Shown: positions 1-11,539 of the stretch, piece by piece
Position numbering within the stretch: position 1 is the first letter of the stretch
Layout of the letters: each line of letters begins with the position of its first letter
Assembly: GCF_033568475.1 (NCBI RefSeq)
Contig: NC_133123.1
Coordinates: forward strand, 132,962,930-133,026,929
DNA: 64,000 nucleotides
Source of the DNA: Henckelia pumila
Taxonomy: Eukaryota > Streptophyta > Magnoliopsida > Lamiales > Gesneriaceae
Reading direction: 5' to 3'
Position numbers and translations under genes: made by a program
The notes under the pieces: generated by a model
Seen by the model: the letters and a program-made list of their open reading frames with translations, nothing else
The model's database searches: none
Told to the model about the DNA's origin: nothing

Positions 1-1182
1 GGCTACGGCGGGCAGCAGCCATTCCATGGCTGCTGCTGCCCCGGTCCGGCCACCACTGGCCGGACTTCTGCCGGCAGGAACTTCCCAGGGTCCTGTTGGT
101 TCAAACCCAGCCTTGGCTCGGCTGAGTCATGGCCTAGCATGACCAGCCGAGCCTCCCTTCCACCAAACCCTAAACTGCCGAATCCCAAGACCCATCTCGA
201 TCCCAGCCTTGAACCAGGAAAACTCCAGCCCTTAGCCCGACCATGGTTCCCTTCCTAGGATCCTAACTCACCTCTTGACCGAGCCCTAGCCCCTGGACCG
301 AGCCATGTAGTAGAAAAACGTGAACCATGCCAATAACAACATCAAACATACATCAAAACCCTTCATACATGCATAAATCGAAAGTTTCTGATAAAAATTC
401 TGAATAAAACTCATCATGCATGGTTAATAGCTTATATGGTGTCCAAAAGAAGGATTTAGACATGCCTTGAATTTATTTGGCGAGAGTTGATGCGTTTACG
501 GGTCTTCGGGACGACGAACGGACCAAAATTCTTCAAGGAATGGAGCTTGAATGATCGGATATGGGGTTTTTCTATTGGAATCCGATGTAAAAATTGAAGA
601 TTGGGGTGGGGGAAGAAGGGTTGTTGGCTAAGTGAGATAATGGTAGGGTAGGTTTAGGTTTTAAATAAATTAAATAGAATAAAAATAGGATATTAATTAA
701 TTTAGGAATAAAATCATACCTAATTAAATATTTAAAACTCCATATTAACTTAATAATTCTGATAACACAACCAAAAATCCCGAAATATAAAATTAGGAAA
801 TTTTAAATATTAATAAAAGTCATTAAAATGACTTATTTTGGCTAAAAATAAATTTTTAAATAAATATATAATTAAATACTAAAATTTTCTTGACAAAATA
901 TCTTAAAATATTAATTTAAGGCTCATAAAACTCATAAAATATTTTTGGCTAAGAATTTTGGTATCTCGTCCGTCCACGGTCCCGTCTACGCAATCAAAAC
1001 AATTAATTCCTTAAAAATATACAAATATCATAATTGCGGGTTAAATGCTAAAATACATTTAAATCATGCATATATTTCACATAATATCACATAAATACAT
1101 TTAACCCCAAATATAAATTTTAAATAATTATTTTCCTTAATTATGCATGCAAATTTACGTATTAAAATTTTCGGGTGTTACA
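1..1182 (-). mobile_element. LTR fragment, minus strand, inserted in a Copia pol
   Basis: Read on the minus strand from 1182, the segment starts TGTAACACCCG and continues with an AT-rich stretch (ATGCATAATTAAGG-like, later GGACGGACGAGATACC) that resembles the beginnings of the long LTRs at 49367, 53634 and 61529 (minus). It abuts Copia pol sequence exactly at 1183, so the terminal CA/TG is taken as the LTR edge and 1183-1187 (ggtat) as one candidate target-site copy; the other lies outside the window. The far left part (1-300) is GC-rich with a CCGG-type inverted repeat, as in the other members. No coding capacity is seen. Whether this is a solo LTR or the end of a longer element cannot be decided here. 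Confidence 0.7.
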
Positions 1183-2543
1183 GGTATCGTGCGAGATTGG
1201 TTGTCAAAGAGTATGCTCAGAAAGAAGGTATTGACTTCAATGAGATATTTTCTCCTGTGGTTCGACTTTCAACAGCCAGAGTAGTATTGGCATTGTGTGC
1301 GGTGTTTGACCTACATCTGGAACAGCTAGATGTGAAAACAGCATTTCTTCATGGCGATCTTGAAGAAGAAATCTATATGCTCCAGCCAGAAGGTTTTGCA
1401 GAAAAAGGCAAAGAAAACTTGGTTTGCAGGTTGAATAAATCTCTGTACAGTCTCAAACAGGCGCCGAGGTGTTGGTACAAAAGATTTGATTCCTATATCA
1501 TGAGCCTTGGGTACAACAGACTCAGTGCAGACCCTTGTACGTATTTCAAGAGGTTTGGTGATGATGATTATATTATTTTGCTGTTGTACGTGGACGACAT
1601 ATTGGTAGCAGGCCCCAACAAAGATCAGGTCCAAGAATTGAAGGCACAGTTGGCTAGGGAATTTGATATGAAGGACTTGGGACCAACAAACAAGATTCTA
1701 GGGATGCAAGTTCACCGAGACAGAAGCAACATGAAGATTTGGCTTTCCCAGAAAAATTATTTGAATAAAGTCTTGCAGCGCTTCAACATGCAAGATAGTA
1801 AGCCAGTTTCAACCCCTCTTCCTATTAACTTCAAGTTATCTTCTGAGATGTGTCCTAGCAGTGAAGCAGAGAAGATGAAGATGTCTCGAGTACCGTATGC
1901 ATCAGCAGTGGGAAGTTTAATGTTCGCTATTATCTGTACTAGACTAGACATTGCACAAGCAGTGGGAGCAGTCAGTCGGTATATGGCGAATCCTGGACAA
2001 GAGCATTGGAGCACGGTTAAGAGGATCCTTAGGTACATTAAGGGTACCTCGGATGCTGCATTATGTTTTGGAGGATCAGATTTTACACTCAGGGGCTATG
2101 TGGATTCAGATTACGCAGGTGATCCAGATAAAAGAAAATCTACTACTGGTTATGTGTTTACAATTGCAGGAGGACTGGGTTTCAAAACTGCAAACAGTTG
2201 TGGCGTTATCTACAACGGAAGCAGAATACATGGCAGCTACTCAAGCTTGCAAGGAGGCAATATGGATTAAAAGGTTATTGGAGGAGCTTGGGCACAAACA
2301 AGATAAAATTCCCCTGTTTTGTGACAGTCAGAGTGCCTTGCACATTGCAAGGAATCCAGCCTTTCATTCCAAGACTAAACACATTAGAGTTCAATTTCAC
2401 TTTGTTCGGGAAGTAGTAGAGGAAGGAAGCGTGGATATACAGAAAATCCATACAAAGGATAACATAGCTGATTTTCTGACCAAGCCAGTGAATACGGAGA
2501 AGTTTGAGTGGTGTAGATCCTTAAGTGGCCTAGCAGAAACGTA
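1183..2543 (+). pseudogene. Copia (Tork/Tnt1-like) pol remnant: reverse transcriptase and RNase H
   Basis: Codes for the C-terminal half of a Ty1/Copia polyprotein. Seen in order: the RT region with VKTAFLHGDLEEEIYM and SLKQAPRCWY, the catalytic LYVDDILVAG (about 1576-1605), then YASAVGSLMFA, YMANPGQEHW and the RNase H part (DSDYAGDPDKRKSTTGY, then STTEAEYMAA and ADFLTKP). The frame changes near 2170-2180, so RNase H is split between two frames. Everything upstream of RT (gag, protease, integrase) is missing because an LTR interrupts the element at 1182. The SAVGSLM/SRYMANPG wording is typical of the Tork/Tnt1 lineage (family knowledge). Not functional as it stands. Confidence 0.9.
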
Positions 2544-2607
2544 AGCAGTGGGAATGACAAGATTGAAAGAATGTGTGGAGATGTGTTTGATTCTCAATCA
2601 AATCTTC

Positions 2608-2618
2608 AAGTGGGAGAA
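2608..2618 (+). other. Polypurine tract of the Tork-like Copia element
   Basis: A purine-rich AAGTGGGAGAA lies directly before the TG that opens the 3' LTR and about 65 bases after the pol stop, the usual place and wording for plus-strand priming in Tork-type elements. Confidence 0.7.
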
Positions 2619-3112
2619 TGTCGACAGAAAAGTCCAAAGACAAGACCTCATAATGAGGCGGTAGGTGGGAATATTATATTTGTTCAAATTGCATAAAGAA
2701 AACATGTGGCAATGTTGTCAAATATGGCGGATGACAAAATTGAAACGGAAGAATTAATGCGACGAAAATTTGCAGGCTTTCACACGAGGGATCAGCTCTA
2801 TAAATAGAGCTCTTCCTCGGCATTCAGATCATCCCATCTCAAGTTTATTCCTTCTGATTTTGAGTGATCTTCTCTCCTTAATTATTTCTATATATATTTG
2901 TGAGATAGGTTTTCTCCTGTATAAGAGAGTGAGTGTCTCTTTGGAAACACAGAGAGAGGTTGTAATTCTCCAAATATTATAGTGGAATCTTTTGATCTTG
3001 CCCGTGGTTTTTACCCTAATATTATTGGAGGTTTTCCACGTAAATCTTGATGTCTATTTTATTCTTCAATTTTCATAGTTTCTATCTCGTAATGCCGCAC
3101 CTGGGACCAACA
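2619..3112 (+). mobile_element. 3' LTR of the Tork-like Copia element
   Basis: Starts TGTCGACAG after the polypurine tract and contains a TATA box (tataaata, 2799-2806) embedded in CTCTATAAATAGAG, which fits the U3 promoter of a Copia LTR. The right end is set at the CA of gggaccaaca (about 3112) by wording alone; an alternative end is the TTTTCA near 3074. No second LTR copy is in the window to fix it. Confidence 0.6.
2799..2806 (+). promoter_or_regulatory. TATA box in Copia LTR
   Basis: Sequence tataaata, about 180 bases into the LTR, followed by a CT-rich stretch. A typical U3 core promoter position. Confidence 0.55.
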
Positions 3113-3872
3113 CTCATCCCATGCCACAAGCATGGATTCTCGCGGCAGCCGAGGTTCTCTGTTATCCTTCGACTCTCCACTAAATAATAGCTGCGCATTG
3201 ATTTATTTTTAAGAAATGCAATTAATAAAAAGGGAAATTCAATTTTAAAGCTTCTTTCCATCTTCGTTTTTTTTTTGTACAGTAGGCACATATCTTTGCG
3301 GGGTTTTCATGCTACAATAATCTTCGGCGTTTGTATTGTTCTTCTGTTTCCTTCGATTCTTCTTGGAGAGTTTTAGCCACAAGTCATGCATATTTTTAAA
3401 TGCAGACGACATGAATTAGAGAATATCTTAACGGCACCTGAGCAGTAGATCGGAGGAGAAGCTTGACGACACAGAGAATCGAGAAAAGGTTTTTCAAGTG
3501 AGATGCGGAGAGATGAGTTTTAATTTTTGGGCCAACAACGTAGATGAGAGTAAAAGGGGATAGGGGTAGGATGGTCATTTCGATTTTTAATTTACACTTT
3601 TATCATATTCTAACAATTGTATCAAACAATAAATAAAATTATCACAACTTTTTCTTATCACTAATTTATCAATAGAAGTCCATTTACATTTAATAATCTC
3701 ATCACATATACCAAACATAGCCTACGACTACAATTAATAGTCTAACTATGGCCGCACAACCTCAACATTTGTAAATCAACATATTCTATACCTTCTAGTT
3801 TACACTTGACAGATTTTTTATGTCCAAAACTAAAGGTTTTTTGGGTTTGTTCAACCTCTTACTTTATTAATA
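3113..3872. other. Intergenic, no gene seen
   Basis: Short unsupported open frames only. The first 100 bases hold a moderately GC-rich stretch (GCGGCAGCCGAGG) with no recognised similarity; the rest is AT-rich. Confidence 0.5.
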
Positions 3873-3899
3873 CTAGGCACGAGGCACACGCATTGTGTG
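3873..3899 (-). mobile_element. Possible Helitron 3' end
   Basis: On the minus strand the order is a small hairpin (stem CACAC 3885-3889 / GTGTG 3895-3899), about eight bases, then CTAG (3873-3876) followed by T. Helitron 3' ends have a short hairpin about 10 bases before CTRR and insert at A/T. The 5' TC end was not located, so the extent of the element to the right is unknown. It could be chance in AT-rich DNA. Confidence 0.3.
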
Positions 3900-5010
3900 T
3901 GTAATGCAATACATAAATATAAATATTTATCTTTTGTTGCACCGTTCAATGAAGTCAAATAATCCACGTACATAACAATGTCAGGTAGCCAAAAACTACC
4001 CAATAACAAAATATTCAGAAATCAAAATATTCTTACCTTAATGACATTGTACATTAACATATGAAACAAATTAAAATATAATACTAATCTCTTTCAAAAA
4101 ATATAATACTAACTATTTTTAAAAATTACTAACGAATGAAGGGTACAAATATTTACCAAAAAAAAAAAGCAAATGTGGGATGTGGTTTTGGATTGATATT
4201 AGGAGGGTGTTTAAAAAATAAATAACAACGGCATGTAATTATATTATTGATGGTACACATACATTGCGTGCGAAAAACATAACATACAATTATAATGTAT
4301 TGTATATTTAATAATTTTTAAAATTTTAAAATATTTGATCTATATTATAAATGTATCTTCCACTAACGTCGTAATATTTTTCAAAACAAATGAACTTCTA
4401 GATTCAAATTTTCTTTTACCAATCATATATAATTCACAATGCAAATCTACCAAAATAAATACAAAAGTAATTTAAATAATAACAAAGATTTATTGTTGAT
4501 ATGAGATTTAATATAAACACAACATAAAAAATATTTTGAATTGTAATAAAAGATTAAAAACTTCTTTTATTTACTGTCAAATTTCCCAACAAGAAAGAAC
4601 CAATACAATAATTTCTTATAATAATAAAAAAATTTAAAATTCTTGCAACTAAAAATAATTACATAAACAATTGTATTGAAAGATTAAAAAAAAGCTAAAA
4701 CTGAAAAAATGTATAATACAAACATAGTAAGAATCATCGTACTAAGGAAACATAAACAATTTATTTTTGTTACAAAAAATTTAACAAAACAAATATGAAT
4801 TATAATTTTAATACTAAAATATGCAAGGAATTAAAATCCCAAAGACCAAAGTGCACAAAATCAAATAATTAAAAAGCAAACAAAATTACCAACATACAAG
4901 ATAAATCACATTCAATAAAAGACGATACGATAATTGACATCCTTTGAACAATCTTACTCACTTGAATAGAGAAATTTAACGAAAAAAGAGTTTTGTATCA
5001 TATAAAAAGA
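3900..5010. other. AT-rich intergenic DNA, no gene seen
   Basis: Very AT-rich with long A and T runs. No open frame with protein-like composition on either strand. It may include the body of the putative Helitron ending at 3873. Confidence 0.5.
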
Positions 5011-5015
5011 GTTTT

Positions 5016-7605
5016 TGTAAGGCCCGAAAATATTAAATTATTAATTATGGGATTTGAGAATTAAATTCCATATTATGGGTTAATATCGATTTTAGAAGTG
5101 AAAGAAATTATAGATTTAATTTCCGAGCCGAAAATATTTAATTTGAGAATTTACGGATTTTTAGAATTAAATTCCGAGAATTCTTAAATTAAAAGAATAA
5201 ATATTCTATTTGAATATTTATGGGATTTAAGATTAAATTCCATGTTTCGGGAATTAACGAAGATTAATTTTGAAGATACAACCCGATCAGTAACTGATTT
5301 GAAAATATCGAAGTTGCAAGGGCTAAAGTGCAAACGGCCGGGATTATTGATTTAATCCGAATTTATTTAATTTTAATCCGAGTATATGTAATTTGGGAAT
5401 ATTTAGAGTTTCGATTTTAATTCTAATATTCTTAAATTATTTTGGATTGAAATTGAATTAAAAAGAAGGCCGAGGACTGAATTGCAATTAATGAAAACTT
5501 GAGGGACTAAATTGCAATTTATGCAATACATATATGAGTTTTAATCATATTATCAGCATGCTACGTGTATATGTTATGTGTATTCAGAATTATTCAGAAA
5601 ATTTGAACAAAGGAAGCCGAACCCTTCTCTTTTCTTTTCATTTTCGATTTTCAAACGTCGATAACTTTTGTTTTGCTTGTCCGATTTCAATTCCGAAAGA
5701 TGTTCTGGAATCCTTGCAATGAGGGCTTCGATTTGATGTAAGTATTTTGTTATCTTGGCATGTTTTGAAGAACGAAATTTGGCAGAGATCAGATTATGAC
5801 TTGATGTTTGTGTTCTTGAATTCGTATGCCGTTATATATCGAAGCTGGATTGAAAATGAATTAAGAAACGAACTTGTCATGGTTTCAGCATGTTTTTGAC
5901 TTGTTAACATGTGATTATAGCTGCTGATATGTAAAGTATGAATGATATGAAGTGATTAGAAGTTGATAAGAAGTTCATGATGAATTCGATACCGAGTCGA
6001 TTTCCGATTTTCAATCGCTACAACACCGGTTGATGTTTTAGGATCAGTTTTGATAACCAAAGATTGAATTGAGATGTTAGTGAAATGTTAGAAATGATAT
6101 AACATTTTATTTCTCAGTTTCAGTCACGTTTGAAAGACGAACGATGCAAGACTCCGAGTTATACCGAATAAGAAGAAGTTGAAGTTTGAAATGATGTTGA
6201 TTGAATCTATATTGATGATTTTGATTCAATTCTGAAATGATTGAATAGAATGAAGTTTGATTTGCATGTTTTGATGATATGTTTCAGAGTTTAATAGGAG
6301 ACTATTGACTCAAAAACCTCAACTTGAAACCGAAGAAGAAGTGATCAAGATGGAAACGAATGTGAGTGAAGATGGTTTGAGGTTTGAATGATCATGTGTA
6401 GGAGTTGTTGTACTTCCTATCCAGATGTGAAACATCGTCAACTCGAGAATGAAAGGTATAAGACGATATCGAGATTCAGGACTATGATACTCAAGATTGA
6501 TGAATTTTGAGTAGTCCGCCAAATCACATACTAGTTATGTTTATTTTAATTATGAACTTGTTATTGTTCTTGTCGATCCATTACAGGTATTGAATCTTTA
6601 TTGCTTTTGATATGAGATGATGATATTGAATTGATTCTAATGCCAAGGTCAGATGGACCTTATTTTCGAGTCTGATGAGACGACGATAGATGGATATCCA
6701 TGTCAAGATCGGTTACGAATCTTGATGGCAACGAAGTGATAAGAATCAATTCTTGAGTTAGCGCGCTATATAAATTGAAGTCTTGATTTGAAGTTGAGTC
6801 GATATATGCGTTATTTGTACTCTATTCTTGAGTTGATATGTTTAGAGTTGATATGAATTTATTTAACGCATTATATGTCGATTATACTGAGAATGATTTC
6901 TCACCGGAGTTTATCCGGCTGTTGCTTTGTTTTGTATGTGTGCATTGCAACAGGTAGGGCAGGAGCTTGGTTGAGAGAACATTGATAGCTCGGGAGAGAG
7001 ATGTAGCAAGTGTGGACTCGGGTTTTAAGTTGAAAGAATGATACTTAGATAGCATAGAATTTGATATGAACTTGTGCTTAGAAGCTCACCTTTGAAGATG
7101 TTGTGTAGCTTTTTGTTTCATATCTTTATGCTATTTATTTGATGTAATAAGCTTTTGTTATAATGCCTGAAACTTGTTATATGTAGATATGAATGTTGTA
7201 GAAGATTTAAATCATGTTTGAGTTGGCTATGAAAGCTGGTGTTTGATTATACAAGTGTTGACAGCAATAGATCAGCAGCAGAATTCGAGCAAAAGATGGC
7301 TCGCTCGATCGGGTAAAAGTTACCGATCGAGCGAGGCCTGTTTTTCTTGGGCAGAGAAGTCGATTTTATTGCTCGCTCGATCGGTATTGCCCGATCGAAA
7401 GAGGCCAATGTTTGTGCAGACCCGAGAATTTGATATTTTTGCTCGCTCGATCGGCTGACTTTGCCCGATCGAGCGAGGCTCTGAAATTTTTTTTTTAAAA
7501 AAAATTTTGTTCTGCTCTTGATTTATTATTCTTTAATTGTTTGATTAATTGTTTAATTAATCATTAGCTGCCCTAAAACGAGATTAGCAACCCGAGGTCC
7601 CCACA
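5016..7605 (+). mobile_element. Solo LTR, 2590 bp, with perfect 5-bp target duplication
   Basis: Begins TGTAAGGCCCGAAAAT and ends CCGAGGTCCCCACA; the bases immediately outside are gtttt on both sides (5011-5015 and 7606-7610), a complete 5-bp target-site duplication. No internal retroviral domain lies between them, so this is a solo LTR left by LTR-LTR recombination. The TGTAA-GCCC start and CCGAGGTC-CACA end resemble the minus-strand solo LTR at 42553-44604, pointing to a shared Gypsy-like lineage (inference). A TATA-like ctatataaa lies near 6767. A cluster of three hairpins sits at 7300-7477. Open frames inside are not credible genes. Confidence 0.88.
7300..7477. repeat. Three tandem hairpins, CTCGCTCGATCGG / CCGATCGAGCGAG
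   Basis: Three inverted repeats of near-identical arms recur every 70-72 bases: arms 7300-7312 with 7323-7335, 7372-7384 with 7391-7403 (right arm changed to CCGATCGAAAGAG), and 7442-7454 with 7465-7477. Arms are 13 bases and loops 6-10. The cluster is GC- and CpG-rich inside an AT-rich LTR, 130-305 bases before the LTR's 3' end. Confidence 0.9.
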
Positions 7606-7610
7606 GTTTT

Positions 7611-9090
7611 TTTCCCTCCTCTTGTACACAAAGAAAAGAAATAATCAAAAGCACAAAAATTAGCTTTTCAAATTTTTTACAAAATATTTAGATTTTCATT
7701 TCTCATCTAAATTTTGAATGAAAAATATATATATATACATATATTTAATGTAATTTTTTTTTTTTTTTAAAAAATGAGGCCCCACCTTAGGGAAGGCCCT
7801 TAGGTGGCCTCCCCTAGGGACGGACTTGATTAAATAGTAAAGAAGTAAAGATTATATAATATATTAGTGATCGGGTGTACACGCTGCATGCTTGTATAGT
7901 TTTTTATTTTTCCAATTTTTTTGAACTTTTTTTAATCATTACTTTGATTTACATTAAAATAAACATAATATCCTAATAATAATCATTAAAATTGACGAGG
8001 AATCATATTACAATTTTATTTGGAGTCAAGTTATAATTTGGTAAAACGTCATATATAAAGGTTATTAGAGCGATATTTTAAGAATATAATATAGTGTATG
8101 TGTATATATTCTTACTATCTTGTGAAACTTGAGTTACTTTTAAATGCCATTTTAGTAACCAAATTATATTTATCATTTAACTTTGAGTCTAATTTAGACT
8201 TTATATTTACACTTACAAAATGAGTGTAGAGGGTGAAAAACAAAACGAATAATACAAATTATATAACGGTTAATTGTTAAAAAATTCCCCCATCACATGA
8301 TTTCTTATGATTCAGTCTCTGTCAGGTTTTTTCTTTTTCTGCACTCTCTGATCCATTAAAATTTGTTTCTACTCCTTGGGCCCACAAATCAATCCCTGTG
8401 TCATGATTTTGTACTCAATTTGAAATAATTAATGCCAAAAATATATAAATCAATACGTAAATTAAATGTTTTTGTACTCAAATATCTTAAATTAATACTC
8501 AAAAAAATTGTTGATTTTTGTGATTTTCAAAATACTAATATATGTAAAAAAAATGATGAACAAATATTTTAATATAAATATTTTGTACATAAACATGTAT
8601 GTATAATAAGTTTTGGTAGTAATAAAGTAATTCAAATGTTATACTCAAAATCTTGATTTTTGTACTAGATTTGAAACTATTAGTACTCAAATATTGTATA
8701 TTATTACCGTATATTTAACTTTTTGTACCGTTTTTTATCCATAAAAAAAAAGTGAGATTAGAGAGTTCAAACAAAAATTTCTGACACAAGATATTAGTGA
8801 CTGATTCCCAAATAGCGCATTATATAATGTATGCACGCATTTATGCCGCGTTCCTGTTACTTCAAAATTCAAATAATAAAATATGTCTCCCCATAAACCC
8901 CACGGATTCATTCAATACTCCAGAATTTGGGTTCTTGAACATGGCAGATGCCAGATGATCACTGCACGTATCTCAGGCAAATCATCGGACGACGTGCGGA
9001 TCATTACGATTTACGTGGATGCACGTATTAAATCCTTTCGTCTCAAACAATTTCACCGTTCAATTTTACAAATCCTTTCTCTTCCGCCTC
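7611..9090. other. AT-rich intergenic DNA with one strong hairpin
   Basis: No gene recognised. At 7776-7811 a GC-rich imperfect inverted repeat (GAGGCCCCACCTTAGGG, short loop, CCCTTAGGTGGCCTC) follows a long T run and an A run, which looks like the end of an old transposon or a retro-inserted fragment. The rest is AT-rich. Confidence 0.4.
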
Positions 9091-9098
9091 TATAAACC
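9091..9098 (+). promoter_or_regulatory. Probable TATA box of the HMA gene
   Basis: tataaacc after a CT-rich stretch (cttccgcctc), about 200 bases upstream of the first credible Met codon. It implies a short 5' leader interrupted by an intron whose acceptor ends at 9289. Confidence 0.45.
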
Positions 9099-9292
9099 AT
9101 TCATCGAAAGATTCTAAAAAAATGTTTTTTCCCCATCAGCATCATCATTATACATGTTGTGAAATGGAAAATCAGTCTACTAATCCAGCATTTTATTTTA
9201 ATTTCTAAACTTACTCGTTTCTTTTTGTTTTATTTTTATTATTATTTATTACATATATGAATTTGAAATCAATTTTTAATGTATTGCAGGTC

Positions 9293-9660
9293 ATGGTTTT
9301 GGCTATGAATATCCGTCGATGTGAACATTGCCGAAGGAAATTGAAGGAAAAAATATTGAAAATGGCCGGTAAGTGGTGACACACTTCCCAGTAGCCATAT
9401 TTATATTTTTATGGACAACAATAATAATTTAAAATTACATTATTATATTTATAGATGTGAATTCATGTGATATGGACATAGAAAACAATCTTGTGCTAGT
9501 TATGGGCACATTGGATCCTATGAAATTGGCAAAGGATGTTGCCAAATTAGGCAAAAGAGTAGAACTTTTATCTTATGATAAATATCCCACAAAATTTCAA
9601 AGAAAAATCGGAGCTTACTCAAGAAAGATCAGCAAAGAAGCACGAGACAAGCCCTTGTAA
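9293..9660 (+). CDS. Small heavy-metal-associated (HMA) domain protein, HIPP-like
   Basis: Two coding exons, 9293-9368 and 9455-9660, joined by a GT-AG intron and giving about 93 residues. The protein opens MVLAMNIRRCEHCRRKL, with the metal-binding CxxC at residues 10 and 13, and follows the HMA beta-alpha-beta pattern to KLGKRVELLSYDK. A basic tail (FQRKIGAYSRKISKEARDK) follows. Plant proteins of this kind bind soft metals and often act as metallochaperones or stress/immunity partners (family knowledge); many end in a prenylated CaaX box, but this frame stops without one. Sequence just downstream looks like lost C-terminus. An intron acceptor ends at 9289, so the Met at 9293 lies at the start of an exon and the leader is probably spliced; a coding upstream exon could not be joined in frame. 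Confidence 0.7.
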
Positions 9661-9930
9661 TCCTCTTCTTAAAGATGAGAAAGCATGTGAATTATTTCTG
9701 CAAAATTCATCCAATGTTCCGTAATTTCGTCGACTGCGAACCCGTCGTTGACGATCATGCTAGCTACGCCTAGCTTCATTCCAATGGATGGGGGATTTGG
9801 ACCTTATGTTCGTTCGTGTTATAACCCAGGATCGTATGCACACGGCTCATTTGGTTACTTTACTAATAGTCTCGGTACTAGTTATTCTGTTCAATCTCGT
9901 GTTCTTCTCGTTATATTATTTATTCATCTA
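9661..9930 (+). pseudogene. Possible frame-broken C-terminal tail of the HMA gene
   Basis: Directly after the HMA stop, protein-like pieces appear in shifted frames: a CNPLLKDEKACELF piece, a YFCKIHPMFRNFVDCEPVVDD piece, and a piece rich in Gly, Tyr, Phe and Ser (GGFGPYVRSCYNPGSYAHG). Tyr/Gly/Pro-rich linkers are usual between the HMA domain and the CaaX end in this family, so these may be remains of a longer protein broken by small indels, or an unrecognised splice form. No CaaX end was identified. Confidence 0.3.
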
Positions 9931-10318
9931 TTAATTATTTATTATATATCAATCAAATCATTAATTATTTATTTCACATCAATCCAATCATCGAATTTAA
10001 ATTATTATATTACCCCTTATAAATAATATTATTCATATTTTATTTATTGTTAAAAGAACAAAATGGTAATTTATCATTTCTATATAAAATTTAATCAATC
10101 AAATCAAAAAAACCATAATATATCAATCAAATCAAATATTATATTAACTATCATTTTTTATTTTTTTTATTACATTACATTACTTATCCAGGTACTATTT
10201 ATCATATCACCTGAACCAAACGGTACCTATGAGTATATGTAAGAACAATAAATATCGTGCTATTTATTTTTAAGAAATTCTATTTTTATCGGAAAAAAAT
10301 TTGAATTGGACAGGGAAA

Positions 10319-10648
10319 TTTTATTTTATGGGTGGATTTTAATATCCATCATCACTATTGGATTTACATGAGTGTTAAAGGAGGTGTGAATTTTTTAAAT
10401 TGATCATTTTATTTAACAAAAAATCATTCGACCAACAAAATATTTCTTGCTTCAAATCCCACGTTAATTAACATATGGGTGGATTTTATTTTATGGCTGG
10501 ATTTTAATATCCATCACAATCACTATTGGATTTACACGAGTGTTAAAGCAGGTGTGAATTTTTTAAATTGATCATTCTATTTAACAAAAATTCATTCGAG
10601 CAACAAAATATTTATTGCTTCAAATCCTTCGTTACTAATTAACATATG
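10319..10648. repeat. Tandem direct duplication, 165-bp period
   Basis: Two adjacent copies (from 10319 and from 10484) share GGTGTGAATTTTTTAAATTGATC, the TTGCTTCAAATCC block and the AATTAACATATG end with only scattered differences. No coding capacity. Confidence 0.85.
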
Positions 10649-10815
10649 CTCAAGCATTTGTGCCAAAGTAAATAAAATTGATAAGCTATACGCAAGTGGA
10701 TTTTTCTTTCTTTCTTTCGTTTTTCTTTTTGAAGTTATGATTTAGAATCACTAAATATTTAGAAAAATTTTCAAAAGCTTTTGAAAACATGAATTGATTT
10801 CATTAAAACACTTCT

Positions 10816-10864
10816 AATATATAAATATATTTATATATATATATATATATATATAGATATATAA
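10816..10864. repeat. (AT)n microsatellite
   Basis: Almost pure AT dinucleotide run, interrupted by single A, T or G bases. Confidence 0.9.
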
Positions 10865-11539
10865 AATTTTGACCCGCTGTATTTTGTGTGTGCAGTACGT
10901 GATATTGCGCAAACATTTAAGATGTTCACACGAACATCTAAAAGCTAAAAAATAAAAAAATTAAATATTCGCGCGAACATCACACGGTGCACACAAAACG
11001 TACAGTGGATCATTACTATATATATATATTTCATTTGCACGCGATATGTGCATACGTATAACTTTTTATGTTAGTTACTTTTTAAATTATTTTTAGAATG
11101 ATTTATTGAATTAAATATTCAAAAGTTATTTCAAAAAAATTTAAAAGTTTAGATAGAGATAAATGAATATTAGTAATTTAAAAAGTAGATAAGATATAGT
11201 AAAGATAAATTAATAAATTCAAAATTCAAAAATTTAGATAAAGATAAAAATATTTGGTAATTTCAAAAGTTTAAAATTAGATAAAATTATAGATATTTTA
11301 AAATAAATTAATTAATCTAAACATCTTACTTATATATTGATCGAAAAAATTTAATTATTTTTTAAATACATGTTCTTTTTAAACAAAATTTTACTATTTA
11401 GTTGAATTTTTATAAATTTAAAAGTATTCAAAAGGCAGAGAATAGATGTAACTTTTTGAACTTCGTCGTATGCTTTTTTATTAAAATCGCAAATAACTTT
11501 TGTTAAAGTATTTTATACAATTTATTTTTTAAAAAACGT

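Noticed and set aside
1326-2038. Minus-strand frames opposite the Copia RT.
   Set aside because: Shadows of the RT coding strand.
8883-9095. Frame beginning MSPHKPHGFIQYS upstream of the HMA gene.
   Set aside because: It ends at the TATA box region, has no protein-like domain and cannot be spliced in frame to the HMA exons.
9122-9210. Upstream Met (MFFPHQHHHYTCC) as the start of the HMA protein.
   Set aside because: No donor site in the right phase joins it to the exon at 9290; the Met at 9293 gives a complete HMA domain.
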